Both the position numbers and the translations under genes were made by a program. Shown piece by piece: positions 55,001-63,933 of a stretch of DNA of 64,000 nucleotides. The stretch comes from Clostridium sp. AM30-24 (lineage in GTDB: Bacteria; Bacillota; Clostridia; Lachnospirales; Lachnospiraceae). The stretch's first letter is position 1. Each line of letters begins with the position of its first letter. Location: positions 1 through 64,000 of the forward strand of contig NZ_QUJB01000015.1 of NCBI RefSeq assembly GCF_003480435.1, given 5' to 3'. Below the pieces are notes generated by a model that was not told the DNA's origin, ran no database searches, and saw only the letters and a program-made list of their open reading frames with translations.

Positions 55001-58000
55001 GGAAGCGGAAAAGGATATGATGAACTTCCATTTTCAGTCACTTCGTCGGGAACGTCTTCGGAAAACGGAGAGGGTGGTTATGAGATTTTTGCCTATGGTT
55101 TTCCGGAAGGAACAAAATTCTACCGTGTCGACACAGGGGAAGAGTTGGTGACAGGACCACATGTGACAGGGAAAGAGCCTGTGATCGTGCGGGACGAGGC
55201 GGGAAGAACCATGTGGAAACAGGCGGAGAGTGATTTTAGCGATATTCTCTATGAGCCGGAACGTGATGCGTCAGGAAACATTACCGGTCAGGAACCGGTG
55301 AATCGGATGGAGCCGCAGATCCTGAAGGCGGAGCAGATTCCGGAAAAAACACCGATGATTCTTTCAAATCTGTCCGTTGATGAGGAAGACGGGAAATTCC
55401 GGGTAAAACTGGGGGACTGTAATCTTTCAGATGAAACGTCGGAGAATTTTCTCTTTTTAAAGGCCCAGACGGAGGAGATCCTTGGAAGAAACGGGTATGA
55501 AGTTCCGGTTACAGCGGAAGGTGTCCGTTCACTAAAAGATGCGCCAGTTTACAGCCGGGGAGTGAAAAAGGGTCAGAAAGATATATGGGGAATGACAACG
55601 GAACCGGGTGAGCCGGCAAAAAAGACGGTGTATGGCTCCGCAATTCAGGAAATTACTGTCTCGGCGCAGAAAAATGACTGTATTTTGGACTTCATGCGGA
55701 GCATTTTTACGTGGTATCAGGAACATCCACAATGGAACTTTGGCGGAATTGATGGGATCAGAAAAGAGGGAGAGGATTACCGGGTAACTTTATATGCCGG
55801 TGCATCATCCGTCAGAAATCGAAGATTTTTCACTTCAAAGGTAGAAAATGGGAAGAAGACGGCGGACAGAGTGTACGCGGTGTATGAGGATCCGGTAAAT
55901 CTTCGCTGGGTGTATCAGGAATATAAAAACAGCGGTAAATTCCAATTTCGGGCTGATAGACAGTATGTGATCGGAACCGCCGGGAACACAAGGTATTATC
56001 TTGACGCGACATTGACACCGGTTCTGATGCCGGGAACGGATGGAAAACTGACAGAGATCCTGCATCAGGTCATGATGTACCATAAAAAGGGAGAGGAAGT
56101 GATCGATTATCTGTCGGGAGACCCGGCACATGGGTATCGTGTTCCGCAGACGCGGCTGGAGGATAAGATTGAAATCACGACAGAAAAAGAGATCGTGGAA
56201 AAAGATGTGGAGCTTCAAAATACTGTGAGGGAAAAGACTGGTGTATACAGAATTCAAGTTCAGACTTTTGGAAAAAATGCCTTTGGAAAGGATTTGACTG
56301 ATAGAAAGACAAGCCTTACCCTGAACTTTATCGCAAAGCTTCCGGAAAAAGATCATGTTCTGACAGAAAAGGAAATTCTGACGATAGGGAATGCGAATAT
56401 CTGGGGATACAAAGGGGGAGATCGGATCGGCTATGCAGAATACCTCGTAAAATTCTCGGGAGCGGCCTTTGCTGCGTCAGTTTCAAAAGATCAGGATCAT
56501 TCAGACACCTATATCACTGCGAAGCGGCTGATATACCGGGGACAGGATAAGATCAGTGAGGATGGAGATACAGGATCTGCACCGGTTCTTGTGCTGGAAC
56601 GTCCGGTAAAACAGAAAGTGCACATAGAGAAAAAGACGGATGACGGGGAAAATATTGGAAATTTCCGGTTCAAGATCTATCTGAAGTCAAATCTGGAACG
56701 GATCTTCTGCACTAAAGATGGGGAGATCTTCTGGATAGATAAAAATGGAGCTCCGGTACAGATTGAAGAATACCGGGAAAAATTTCCGGAACTGGTGCAG
56801 AAAATCTATACAAAACAGGAAGAACGTCAGGTGCTGGAGACAGTAGAGCGGAAAACAGCCCTGGATCGTGGGGAAGCAGGATCGATTAACGGGTATAACT
56901 ATGAGAAATTTTTTGCGGCTATCCGGACGGCAGATGCGGATCTATGGAAGAGAACGGGACGCTTATGGAATACATCCTTTAAACCTTTTGTATCCAGTTC
57001 CATTACGGGAAAGAAAAATGAGATCAATACCTCGGAATATGCGAAAGAGAATGCGAAGCGTTCGGACGCGGTCAGGCAGTTTGCCATCGACTGGTATCTG
57101 AAAAAGGAGCAGGAAAGTCTGAAACAGGGGAAAAGCACGTATTCGGATGAGTCGTACGATCATGCACTTTACCTTGCAATCCGGAAGGCAGAGGATTACC
57201 TGCAGCCATTTTTCAAGTATGATCTTGGGAAAATCTATGCGATCGCCTGGGACAGCGAGGAGAAGGGGGGCTCTGACGGAGATAAGACGACTCTGGCTGT
57301 CCGTAAAGAAGAGGAGCAGGCACAGGAGGAAGCTGCATCAGCAATCTCAAGGTATCTGCCTTACGGTGAATATGTGATTGTGGAAGAACAGCCTTATGCA
57401 TCGGAGCTGTTGGATTTTAAAAACAAACATTATGAGATCGATGCTCCGAAGGAGATATTTCTTCCGGAGGCGGATGGACAGAACGAGTCTGGAGATACCT
57501 GGAAAGAGAACTATATATACAGGAGCGTGGATTCGCCATGGGATCTTGCAAAAAAATATCTGATCCGATTTAACGAAGAGTGGGCGAAAAATCAGAAACA
57601 GGAAATTAAGGAATATGTGATCCTTGCTCACAGCAATGATGGGGATTTTGAAGTCTATCCATATGGACTTTCTGAGAAGAGGAGAGAAGGACGCTACGAA
57701 CCTTATGGAAATGAGATGGTAAAACAGTATTATCATTACCGGTCGGATAGTGAAAATGGCGAAAACGAGAATGGAAAGGAGACGATGACGGGGGTAAAAA
57801 CTGCTTATGACAGGGAATACGCACCGATGCTTGTTCCGTGGAGTATTGTGGATCCGAAGGAACAGGAGAATAATACGGATTGGACCGGTTATGGAGAAAA
57901 GAAATTTCTGGATCGAAAGTATCTCTCGAATCTGAGGATCGAGAAGCTTGATGCAGAAACAGGAGAGCCGATCCTTCACGATGATGCAGTATTTGGAGTA

Positions 58001-61000
58001 TACCGCGCAGAGAGAAATGAGGCAGAGGACGGAGATGGTGAGGTAAAGTACTATACAGCAGATACGATGATCCTTGGCAGCCGATATTTTCTTGAGGCAA
58101 TGAGAGCAACAGAGATCCGGCCGTTTGCAAGAAGGAACGCTGGAGTGGGAGAACTTTTTTATGGAACGGTTCCTGCAGGAACACCGATCTGCCAGGAAAA
58201 GGATCTGGTAGGTTTTACAGATAAGGATGGCCTGCAGACAGGAACGCTTATGGCGCTTTCTACGATCCGGGATATTGCGGAAAAAGGAATTCTTCAGGCG
58301 GTTGGATATGCGAAAACATCGAATCCGCTCTCCGCGGGAGTCTATGTGGTGGCGGAGGTAAAACCACCGTCAGGGTATGTGCGGTCAGAACCTGTTGCAG
58401 TAGAGATATACAGTGACGGAATCCGGTATTCCGGCGGTTGGACGAAGGAAAAGACAGCGGCGGCAGTATATGGGTATGAACAGTATCCGGATGGGATACA
58501 CCCGGAAAATGTCACGGATACTGCCAGAATATACGTAGAAAATACCGCAACAATCTTGAAAGTTTCAAAAACAAAGACAATAGATTCGACTCGTGGGATG
58601 AAAGTATCGGGACGGGTGGAAGGAACGATCACGGAGCTTCGCGCACAGTACGGGCTGGAAAATCTTGATCTCGCTTACGATCATGCGGGTACCTATCAGG
58701 GATTTGGCTGGAAAAAGGGAACTCTGGAGATGCTGGAACAACGGAAACATGATGGCGAGCGGGTAGAGATCGTTTATGAAAATGGAATTTTTCAGGGTTA
58801 TGGTTATGTGACGAGGAGATTGGAGACATCAGATCATCAGAATCCGTATGTATCAGGAGCGAAACTTGCGCTTTATGATGCAATCCGGGTCAAACGAACC
58901 GGAGATTCACAAGATCATGCATTTGGGGGCGTGGAGATCTCAAGAGACAGAAACGGAAATGTCACGGATATTGTCGTAAAAGAGGGACACGCAGGAGAAA
59001 AACCGGAATTTTCCCGCAGGAGGATGTCAGAAGAAGAGAGCCCGGGGGAAAAAATCTGGGAGATCCGGACAGTAAAGAGAAAGGACACACCGGTTTTATT
59101 CTATGATCTCGGAAATCTTGATGTAGTAAAAAAGGGAAAGGACGGGACACTCTACGGCTATGACCGGGCCGGACGGCAGCAGAAGATCACTTTTGATACG
59201 GAATCTATCTACGCACTGAAAAACGGACAGCCGGTATTTGAAATTTCCGGAGGTGATTTTACAAAGCTTGTGTATGACCGGAAATCGAAAGTATTTACCG
59301 CCATAGATCCGGAGAGTACATTATATCATCTTGATGAATCTTTATGCAGAGATGCAGAAGTTGATGTCTACACGGGGCTGGCATATGTGAAGAGGATGGA
59401 AAACGGAGCTAACGGAAGAGAACAGCAGATATTCTATGTGTGGCCGATAGTAAAGGAAACAGATGCAGCGGGGAATCTGATCAGCAGAAGAAAAATACTG
59501 ACGGGAAGACCTGCGGAGATTATGGAAGGAAGTGAAAGTGCTTATATTACGGGAACATGGAATCCGGAAGCAGAGACATTTGAAAAAAGTCTGGAACCGT
59601 CTCTCGACGAGTTTGGGCTTGTGAAATATTATCCGGATAGCGGAGCTTTGTATAAAAAGGGAGAGCCTGTTTATGATCGTGATGGGGATTACGTGACATA
59701 CAGGTATGAGGATCTTCTGGAAATGGAGAACCGGGCAGCATATCACTTAAATGAGAGAGAACATCTGCTCCAGGTGGGACAGCCTGAAGATGAGACGGAC
59801 GATATGCCGTTGAAACATAGGAAGGGAGAGTCATATCTGATTCCGAATGTGTGGATCAGCGGAGAGAAAACGATTCAGGATGGACGGATGGATGAGAATA
59901 CGGACGGACAGGTGGATCTTTTAAGACGTGTGATTCCAGGAAGTTATATTTTAGAAGAGCTGGAAGCTCCGGCTGGTTATGTGCGAACATTTCCGTCAGC
60001 GGTTGAGGTACAGGAGACAAAAGAAATTCAGAGCGTGATCCTGTCGGATGAAAAAACAAAGGTGGAAATCTCAAAAATCGATGGAACGGAAAAACACAGT
60101 CCGAATATCGAAAATCGCGCGGACCGGGAGGAGAACGAAAGAGGCACGGAAATCCGAGGCGCATACAGTCAGAATTTTGTAAAGGGGGCAAAACTTGCGC
60201 TCTTTAAGGCAAAACGGGTGAATACTGCTGATTACGAGAAATATCCAAGAGGATATTATCTCGTGAAGGCAGAGGAAACTCCGGCTGTGTGGAACTCGGA
60301 AGATCCGGTGGATAACCACAAAGTTTCAGTCACTGCTATGTGGATAACGGATGGTAAACCAAAGTACTTTGAAGGAATTCCGGCAGGTGATTACATTTTA
60401 GAAGAACTGGAAGCCCCCACTGGCTATCTCCCAGCCGCGATGGAAATTACGGTGGAGGAGACCGGAGAGCTGCAGAGCTTTATTTTAAAGGATGATCATA
60501 CAAAGCTGGAGATCCTTAAGTATGAGAGAAATGAATCAGGGGAGAAAGAACCGTTATTCTGGCCTGCATCGGCGGAGTTTATCCTTTGCGAGGCAGTTCT
60601 GGATGAAAATGGGGAGGTAAAGACAGAAAACGGTGATTATCTGTACCGAAAGGACAGGATCGTAGACCGCTGGAAGGCAGATGATCTGTCGGAATATATT
60701 CCGGTAATTCCTGAGTCATATGAAAAGATGTTTGGAGAGTATGGCAATGAATTCCGGCAGTTTTCATGGGAAAAAGAAGGTCAGAGAAGGACTATTTCAG
60801 GGAATGCCAGACTTTTGGAAAACACCGCAACAGAAAATAAAGAGGTCATCACGCAGCTCTGGGAGTTATCAGATGGAAGCAGAATGCGAGTTTCCGTTAC
60901 AGCGAATGGAGATCCGGAAAAATTAAAGCCAGACGGTCATCCATCACCGGCGTTTGAATATCAATTCCACTATCATACCAGATCGTCGGAGCAATATCCG

Positions 61001-62242
61001 GAAATGGTCAGCTACGACACAAGAGCCGGTCTGCACCGGATCGACCGGATCCCGGAAGGAAAATATGTGCTTCTTGAGACAAGGATTCCGGATGGATATC
61101 AGGGAATGGATCCGATGCTGGTTACTGTGAGTCAGATGGGGAGCATCATCCGGTATGAGGTGGAAAACAGACGGAATACAGAAGAAAAGACAGCATTCGG
61201 AAGAGTCAGGATCCGAAAGACAGATGCAGATGATAAAAGTCTGAAACTTTCCGATGCATGGTTTGAGGCGGTTTGTGTACAGACGGGGGAACGGACGGTA
61301 TTTGTGACCGGTGAGGATGGGATTGCGTTGTCGCCGGAACTTCCCATCGGATATCTGAAAAATGGAGCATGGAGCATGTATGAGTATGAGGTTCAGGAGA
61401 TTCTGGCTCCGCCGGGATATGGGCACTCGAGAGAGACCGTTTCGGTTGTATTTGACAGGGAAAAAGAAAATCTGATCCAGCTGTATGAAGTTTCAATCGA
61501 GAATAAGAAGACAAAAGTTCAGTTGAGTAAGCTGGATATTGCAACCGGGGAGGAACTTCCGGGAGCATCCCTGGAGTTAAAAACGATTGACGGAACGATC
61601 ATCGATTCCTGGATATCCGGAAAAACTCCGCATTTTGTTGAGGGTACACTGGTAGCAGGGGAGACTTATATCCTGACAGAAATATCTGCACCAGATGGAT
61701 ATGAGACCGCGGAAGCTATCCGGTTTACAGTACCGAAGGACGGCAGCTTTATCAAAATCGAGATGACGGACCGAAGGAAACCACCGGAAAGACCGGTTGA
61801 TCCCACAGAGGCGGAAACATCGACTAAGCCGGAAGAACCTGAGACAACGCTGCCTGCGGAGACGCCGACAGAACCTGAGGAATCTGAGACACCTGTAAGA
61901 CCGACGGAGCCGGAATATTCAACTGTGCCGGTTCCGCATGATAGACCGAAGAAGCCGGTAGAGGTAGAATGGACGGAACCAGAATCAGAGCCAGAGTCGG
62001 AACCGGACCGAGAAAAGACATATGGTACGATCACGGTGCACTATGAACGAAGAGGTTTTGGCAGCGCGAAGGGGCGTGTCCATCAGAAGGACAGGACAAG
62101 CCGTATAACTCCGAAGACGGGAGATACCGGAAGAATGGAATTAGCGGTACTTGGACTGTTTATCGGATCCCTTGGACTATGGTATCTGCGCATGAAGAAG
62201 GAGGAAAATGAGAGAAAAAAGGAGCATGAGGATAAAAAATGA
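52094..62242 (+). CDS. Giant SpaA/Cna-B-repeat surface adhesin, 3382 residues
   Basis: A signal peptide (about 1-33) is followed by an N-terminal domain starting APFFCLDGG. Many prealbumin-like SpaA/Cna-B modules follow: YNVRLVKQDDETG (near 372), GAVYGLFAAED (806), VHIEKKTDDG (1510), LRIEKLDAETGEP (1947), VEISKIDG (2660), VQLSKLDIATGEELPGA (3141). Repeated E-x-x-AP-x-GY strands supply the Glu of predicted Lys-Asn isopeptide bonds. A Pro/Glu/Thr-rich stalk (about 3230-3310) leads to ITPKTGD, a hydrophobic helix and a basic tail: a sortase signal with ITPKTG in place of LPxTG. No sortase gene is in the window. The gene is intact over 10.1 kb, so it is probably under selection. Confidence 0.88.
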   Translation: MEEKKQKRILAGLLAVIMIITGVGVPLPFPSEASDIWPQKSTAPFFCLDGGKGWKKVDRYDMYKFDTMPSPLTETQAKRLFWAYPDNWSALKNAAKQFDPELYAEIASTTSSANIVKYVKDDAGTKFAWVADNREIEDRAIAVMEQASSAGMASGKEAPDAIREATSEDTAVPFQVLPFSDGPGALDTEFVLGKEFIRDIAKIEPQSVWDNGSTGGNVGWLDASQDKNIAKSVMGENLYEVTWGGDAIRIHNNGSAIANENAVGSMMSEEERYNKTMVRYKITMRSDSGWYTEGSWNPEYLHEWMDFKACINAPNHQRLYKADMRIIPSDMVFYLVISQDGEESWDHPEYGVETPELEFNIYRHKEIFSADYNVRLVKQDDETGMPLKGSQFYLYERFEDGDKISKADGERKLTEKNLSFRPWSGFQVFSEGTTNEKGEITYKDARKYTYEKTYCDGHAIPSWASMPDDRGDGDVGNEDGEKTDAYEEAAEQTRDNNRAAAKQWLELVEACEAEAEGGCHFHWFADESAYDEVQEVLECGEAEGRNRESNGNERKIRAASEEAFGKSGCRADCEDTYQKFIRLRFTYTWKEIQARNGYILHDLHRDDIPVEMIMTDSSQAGANAEKISGSSRDIAENIWYSGNGKTGESTVSERKIPRVKSSLGTIVRGTSSDAEADVKDAAVKTTASNAEKKSLFQRFYDWFAERSLDEDDDNDEEADGWGEYKGTGDFEEILADAKVDGIRHLDCGDPEKYSHCNGAENCKDAWHVYDHRTEGRIHITKKDLDLFRRENEKYLSYGDTEGDGTLQGAVYGLFAAEDIVHPDAEMAENGVLTHTGIVYKEHDLVAAATTDQDGNADFLCYTEAPGMEYDYTAGKIRKRTDIIWNGPENLYQENMEKNGNCWIGRPLILGKYYIKELSRSEGYELSVNGLDQEMTNRGTGFDTPISVTDASGTAVVAMTELAAAMEGDDGSGKGYDELPFSVTSSGTSSENGEGGYEIFAYGFPEGTKFYRVDTGEELVTGPHVTGKEPVIVRDEAGRTMWKQAESDFSDILYEPERDASGNITGQEPVNRMEPQILKAEQIPEKTPMILSNLSVDEEDGKFRVKLGDCNLSDETSENFLFLKAQTEEILGRNGYEVPVTAEGVRSLKDAPVYSRGVKKGQKDIWGMTTEPGEPAKKTVYGSAIQEITVSAQKNDCILDFMRSIFTWYQEHPQWNFGGIDGIRKEGEDYRVTLYAGASSVRNRRFFTSKVENGKKTADRVYAVYEDPVNLRWVYQEYKNSGKFQFRADRQYVIGTAGNTRYYLDATLTPVLMPGTDGKLTEILHQVMMYHKKGEEVIDYLSGDPAHGYRVPQTRLEDKIEITTEKEIVEKDVELQNTVREKTGVYRIQVQTFGKNAFGKDLTDRKTSLTLNFIAKLPEKDHVLTEKEILTIGNANIWGYKGGDRIGYAEYLVKFSGAAFAASVSKDQDHSDTYITAKRLIYRGQDKISEDGDTGSAPVLVLERPVKQKVHIEKKTDDGENIGNFRFKIYLKSNLERIFCTKDGEIFWIDKNGAPVQIEEYREKFPELVQKIYTKQEERQVLETVERKTALDRGEAGSINGYNYEKFFAAIRTADADLWKRTGRLWNTSFKPFVSSSITGKKNEINTSEYAKENAKRSDAVRQFAIDWYLKKEQESLKQGKSTYSDESYDHALYLAIRKAEDYLQPFFKYDLGKIYAIAWDSEEKGGSDGDKTTLAVRKEEEQAQEEAASAISRYLPYGEYVIVEEQPYASELLDFKNKHYEIDAPKEIFLPEADGQNESGDTWKENYIYRSVDSPWDLAKKYLIRFNEEWAKNQKQEIKEYVILAHSNDGDFEVYPYGLSEKRREGRYEPYGNEMVKQYYHYRSDSENGENENGKETMTGVKTAYDREYAPMLVPWSIVDPKEQENNTDWTGYGEKKFLDRKYLSNLRIEKLDAETGEPILHDDAVFGVYRAERNEAEDGDGEVKYYTADTMILGSRYFLEAMRATEIRPFARRNAGVGELFYGTVPAGTPICQEKDLVGFTDKDGLQTGTLMALSTIRDIAEKGILQAVGYAKTSNPLSAGVYVVAEVKPPSGYVRSEPVAVEIYSDGIRYSGGWTKEKTAAAVYGYEQYPDGIHPENVTDTARIYVENTATILKVSKTKTIDSTRGMKVSGRVEGTITELRAQYGLENLDLAYDHAGTYQGFGWKKGTLEMLEQRKHDGERVEIVYENGIFQGYGYVTRRLETSDHQNPYVSGAKLALYDAIRVKRTGDSQDHAFGGVEISRDRNGNVTDIVVKEGHAGEKPEFSRRRMSEEESPGEKIWEIRTVKRKDTPVLFYDLGNLDVVKKGKDGTLYGYDRAGRQQKITFDTESIYALKNGQPVFEISGGDFTKLVYDRKSKVFTAIDPESTLYHLDESLCRDAEVDVYTGLAYVKRMENGANGREQQIFYVWPIVKETDAAGNLISRRKILTGRPAEIMEGSESAYITGTWNPEAETFEKSLEPSLDEFGLVKYYPDSGALYKKGEPVYDRDGDYVTYRYEDLLEMENRAAYHLNEREHLLQVGQPEDETDDMPLKHRKGESYLIPNVWISGEKTIQDGRMDENTDGQVDLLRRVIPGSYILEELEAPAGYVRTFPSAVEVQETKEIQSVILSDEKTKVEISKIDGTEKHSPNIENRADREENERGTEIRGAYSQNFVKGAKLALFKAKRVNTADYEKYPRGYYLVKAEETPAVWNSEDPVDNHKVSVTAMWITDGKPKYFEGIPAGDYILEELEAPTGYLPAAMEITVEETGELQSFILKDDHTKLEILKYERNESGEKEPLFWPASAEFILCEAVLDENGEVKTENGDYLYRKDRIVDRWKADDLSEYIPVIPESYEKMFGEYGNEFRQFSWEKEGQRRTISGNARLLENTATENKEVITQLWELSDGSRMRVSVTANGDPEKLKPDGHPSPAFEYQFHYHTRSSEQYPEMVSYDTRAGLHRIDRIPEGKYVLLETRIPDGYQGMDPMLVTVSQMGSIIRYEVENRRNTEEKTAFGRVRIRKTDADDKSLKLSDAWFEAVCVQTGERTVFVTGEDGIALSPELPIGYLKNGAWSMYEYEVQEILAPPGYGHSRETVSVVFDREKENLIQLYEVSIENKKTKVQLSKLDIATGEELPGASLELKTIDGTIIDSWISGKTPHFVEGTLVAGETYILTEISAPDGYETAEAIRFTVPKDGSFIKIEMTDRRKPPERPVDPTEAETSTKPEEPETTLPAETPTEPEESETPVRPTEPEYSTVPVPHDRPKKPVEVEWTEPESEPESEPDREKTYGTITVHYERRGFGSAKGRVHQKDRTSRITPKTGDTGRMELAVLGLFIGSLGLWYLRMKKEENERKKEHEDKK

Positions 62243-63254
62243 TGGAAGCCGAATCATTCGGCTTCCCGGGAAAAAAATTTCCGGATCTTTAGGGATTGTG
62301 GCAATCCTGTTATATCTGGCATTTCCAATCCCTGCTTTTGCGAAGGAAACACTCCACACAGAAGAAACAGAAGCAACAGAAATAACATCTGTAAATGAAA
62401 CGGAAGAAGGAAAAGCAGTCCTGACCTATGAAAGTCCGATATTCACGGATGGAGGTGAGAGATTTATACCGGAAGAGACAAAAATAGAAAACGGAATGGA
62501 GTACCGGCTGGTATCAAAGCAGATTCGGAATGCGAAAAAAGCCGGGGAAATAACCTACGCGCAGGTGACGATCCCGTATGATCTGGAAGGCAATGATACG
62601 GTGCCGGTGACGGCAGATGTTCCGCTTATCGATGAGGAATCCGGCACAGAGTTTGAACGGGAGCTTTCTCTTATAAATGTAGAGGAAATATCGAGAAGCT
62701 GGTCGGATACCTTTTCTTTTCCGGTGACGGTATCCGGTTATGGGGCAGATTCATTCTATCTGGGAGATATGGAGATTCCCGGTGATGCGGACCTTTCTGA
62801 TTATGGAGAAAAACTTTTGGAACTTGCGGGGCTGTCTAAAGAATATTATCAGGTGGACCGTGTGACGTGGGATGAAGAAGCTTATATGGAAGGGGAGGTT
62901 ATGCACAGAAACGCAACGGCAGGCGGAAGCAAATTGATTCGAAAGGTAAAAGCAAAATACGGCGGTCAGATCCGGACTCCGGATCTGGAAGGAAAACAGT
63001 ATATTGGAATTTATGAGGAAGTTCTTCCGGAAGCGGAGAGTGAGCCGGAGAGTAGAGCGGAGACAAAACCGGAGAGCCATACAGAATGGATTCCGGCTGA
63101 TTCGGCAAATTCAGTAAACCTCAGTCTGGCAGATCGTATCGTTCAATGGCTGGAGAACCATGTCACAACAATAACCATCAGTGCTGCGGTTCTGATCCTG
63201 CTGGCAGCCGGAATCTGGCTGCTTGTAAAGACAGGGAAAAAGTCAGAGCATTAG
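62208..63254 (+). CDS. Single-pass membrane-anchored surface protein
   Basis: 348 residues. A long signal peptide (to about residue 45, IPAFAKE) is followed by a Glu/Thr-rich segment and an extracellular domain (about 65-270) of no known family. A Glu/Ser/Pro spacer precedes a C-terminal transmembrane helix (about 320-340) and basic tail (KTGKKSEH). There is no sortase motif. The gene starts 35 bases inside the end of the giant adhesin gene (AGGAGG then ATG 62208), implying coupled translation and a joint function, for example as its membrane partner. Its stop codon directly abuts the stop of the convergent gene. Confidence 0.75.
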   Translation: MREKRSMRIKNDGSRIIRLPGKKISGSLGIVAILLYLAFPIPAFAKETLHTEETEATEITSVNETEEGKAVLTYESPIFTDGGERFIPEETKIENGMEYRLVSKQIRNAKKAGEITYAQVTIPYDLEGNDTVPVTADVPLIDEESGTEFERELSLINVEEISRSWSDTFSFPVTVSGYGADSFYLGDMEIPGDADLSDYGEKLLELAGLSKEYYQVDRVTWDEEAYMEGEVMHRNATAGGSKLIRKVKAKYGGQIRTPDLEGKQYIGIYEEVLPEAESEPESRAETKPESHTEWIPADSANSVNLSLADRIVQWLENHVTTITISAAVLILLAAGIWLLVKTGKKSEH

Positions 63255-63611
63255 TCACCCTAACTTTTCCTGCCAGTCTTTTTCCTTAAAACCGGTGAGA
63301 ACAAAGGAATTGCCGATAATCAGCGGGCGCTTTACAAGCATGCCATCGGTTGCGAGCAGGGCAATCTGATCTTCCTCGCTCATAGTCGGAAGCTTATCCT
63401 TTAATCCCATGGATTTGTAGATAAGTCCGCTGGTGTTAAAGAATTTTTTTAACGGAAGTCCACTTTTTTCCCACCACTCTGTCAGCTCCTCCGCAGTGGG
63501 ATTGTTCTCCTTGATGTGGCGGCTGGCATAGGATATTGCGTGCTCGTCAAGCCAGCGCCGGGCCTTCTGACATGTGGAGCAAGGCGGATACTCGAGAAAA
63601 AGAATACTCAT
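63255..63611 (-). CDS. ArsC/Spx-family protein (arsenate reductase-like)
   Basis: 118-residue thioredoxin-fold protein. The CxxC motif is C11-S-T-C14 in EYPPCSTCQKARRWL, and KRPLIIGNSFVLTGF matches the conserved RP block of the ArsC family. Monomeric family members include arsenate reductases, the regulator Spx and MgsR; the YPPCSTC start is closest to the ArsC-like proteins annotated as reductases. It has its own promoter and a GGAGG site on the minus strand. No ars operon is nearby, so arsenate is not proven as substrate. Confidence 0.85.
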   Translation of the reverse strand: MSILFLEYPPCSTCQKARRWLDEHAISYASRHIKENNPTAEELTEWWEKSGLPLKKFFNTSGLIYKSMGLKDKLPTMSEEDQIALLATDGMLVKRPLIIGNSFVLTGFKEKDWQEKLG

Positions 63612-63634
63612 AATGAAAATACCTCCATGGGCTT

Positions 63635-63663
63635 AGTATAATAGATTCCGGGAGAGAATACAA
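63635..63663 (-). promoter_or_regulatory. Candidate promoter of the ArsC-like gene
   Basis: On the minus strand TTGTAT (complement of 63658-63663), a 17 nt spacer and TATACT (complement of 63635-63640), about 24 nt before the start codon. Confidence 0.6.
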
Positions 63664-63741
63664 TGAGAAGAAGAATAAGGGTAACTGTTCAGTAGGTCTG
63701 CGCACTTGCTGCGCTGATCGTAAAAAAACATAAGCTGGAAG

Positions 63742-63814
63742 GCAAAAATCCCATCGGCGCATCCGATCTGGAGTGGATTTTTGCTTGTAACTATGAAGGT
63801 ACTGGATAGTTACG
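63742..63814. other. Cluster of hairpins between the ArsC-like gene and spmB
   Basis: GCAAAAATCC (63742-63751) pairs with GGATTTTTGC (63775-63784) and encloses ATCGG/CCGAT. GTAACTAT and ATAGTTAC then form a second hairpin (about 63787-63814). They lie in a 320 nt stretch without a convincing gene. They could be the end of a small transcript; no function assigned. Confidence 0.45.
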
Positions 63815-63933
63815 AGTAAGGAAAGGCAGACCGCTGTGGTTTCCGGGACGGCATTGACAAGCAGAATAGATTCTGCGAAATCTTGTGTTGACATCAAAAA
63901 GACCTGAGAAAACGGCGCGCGTGGTACAGAAAT

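Noticed and set aside
63547..63897. 116-codon minus-strand frame overlapping the ArsC-like gene
   Set aside because: It runs out of frame through the start, promoter and ribosome site of a well supported gene.
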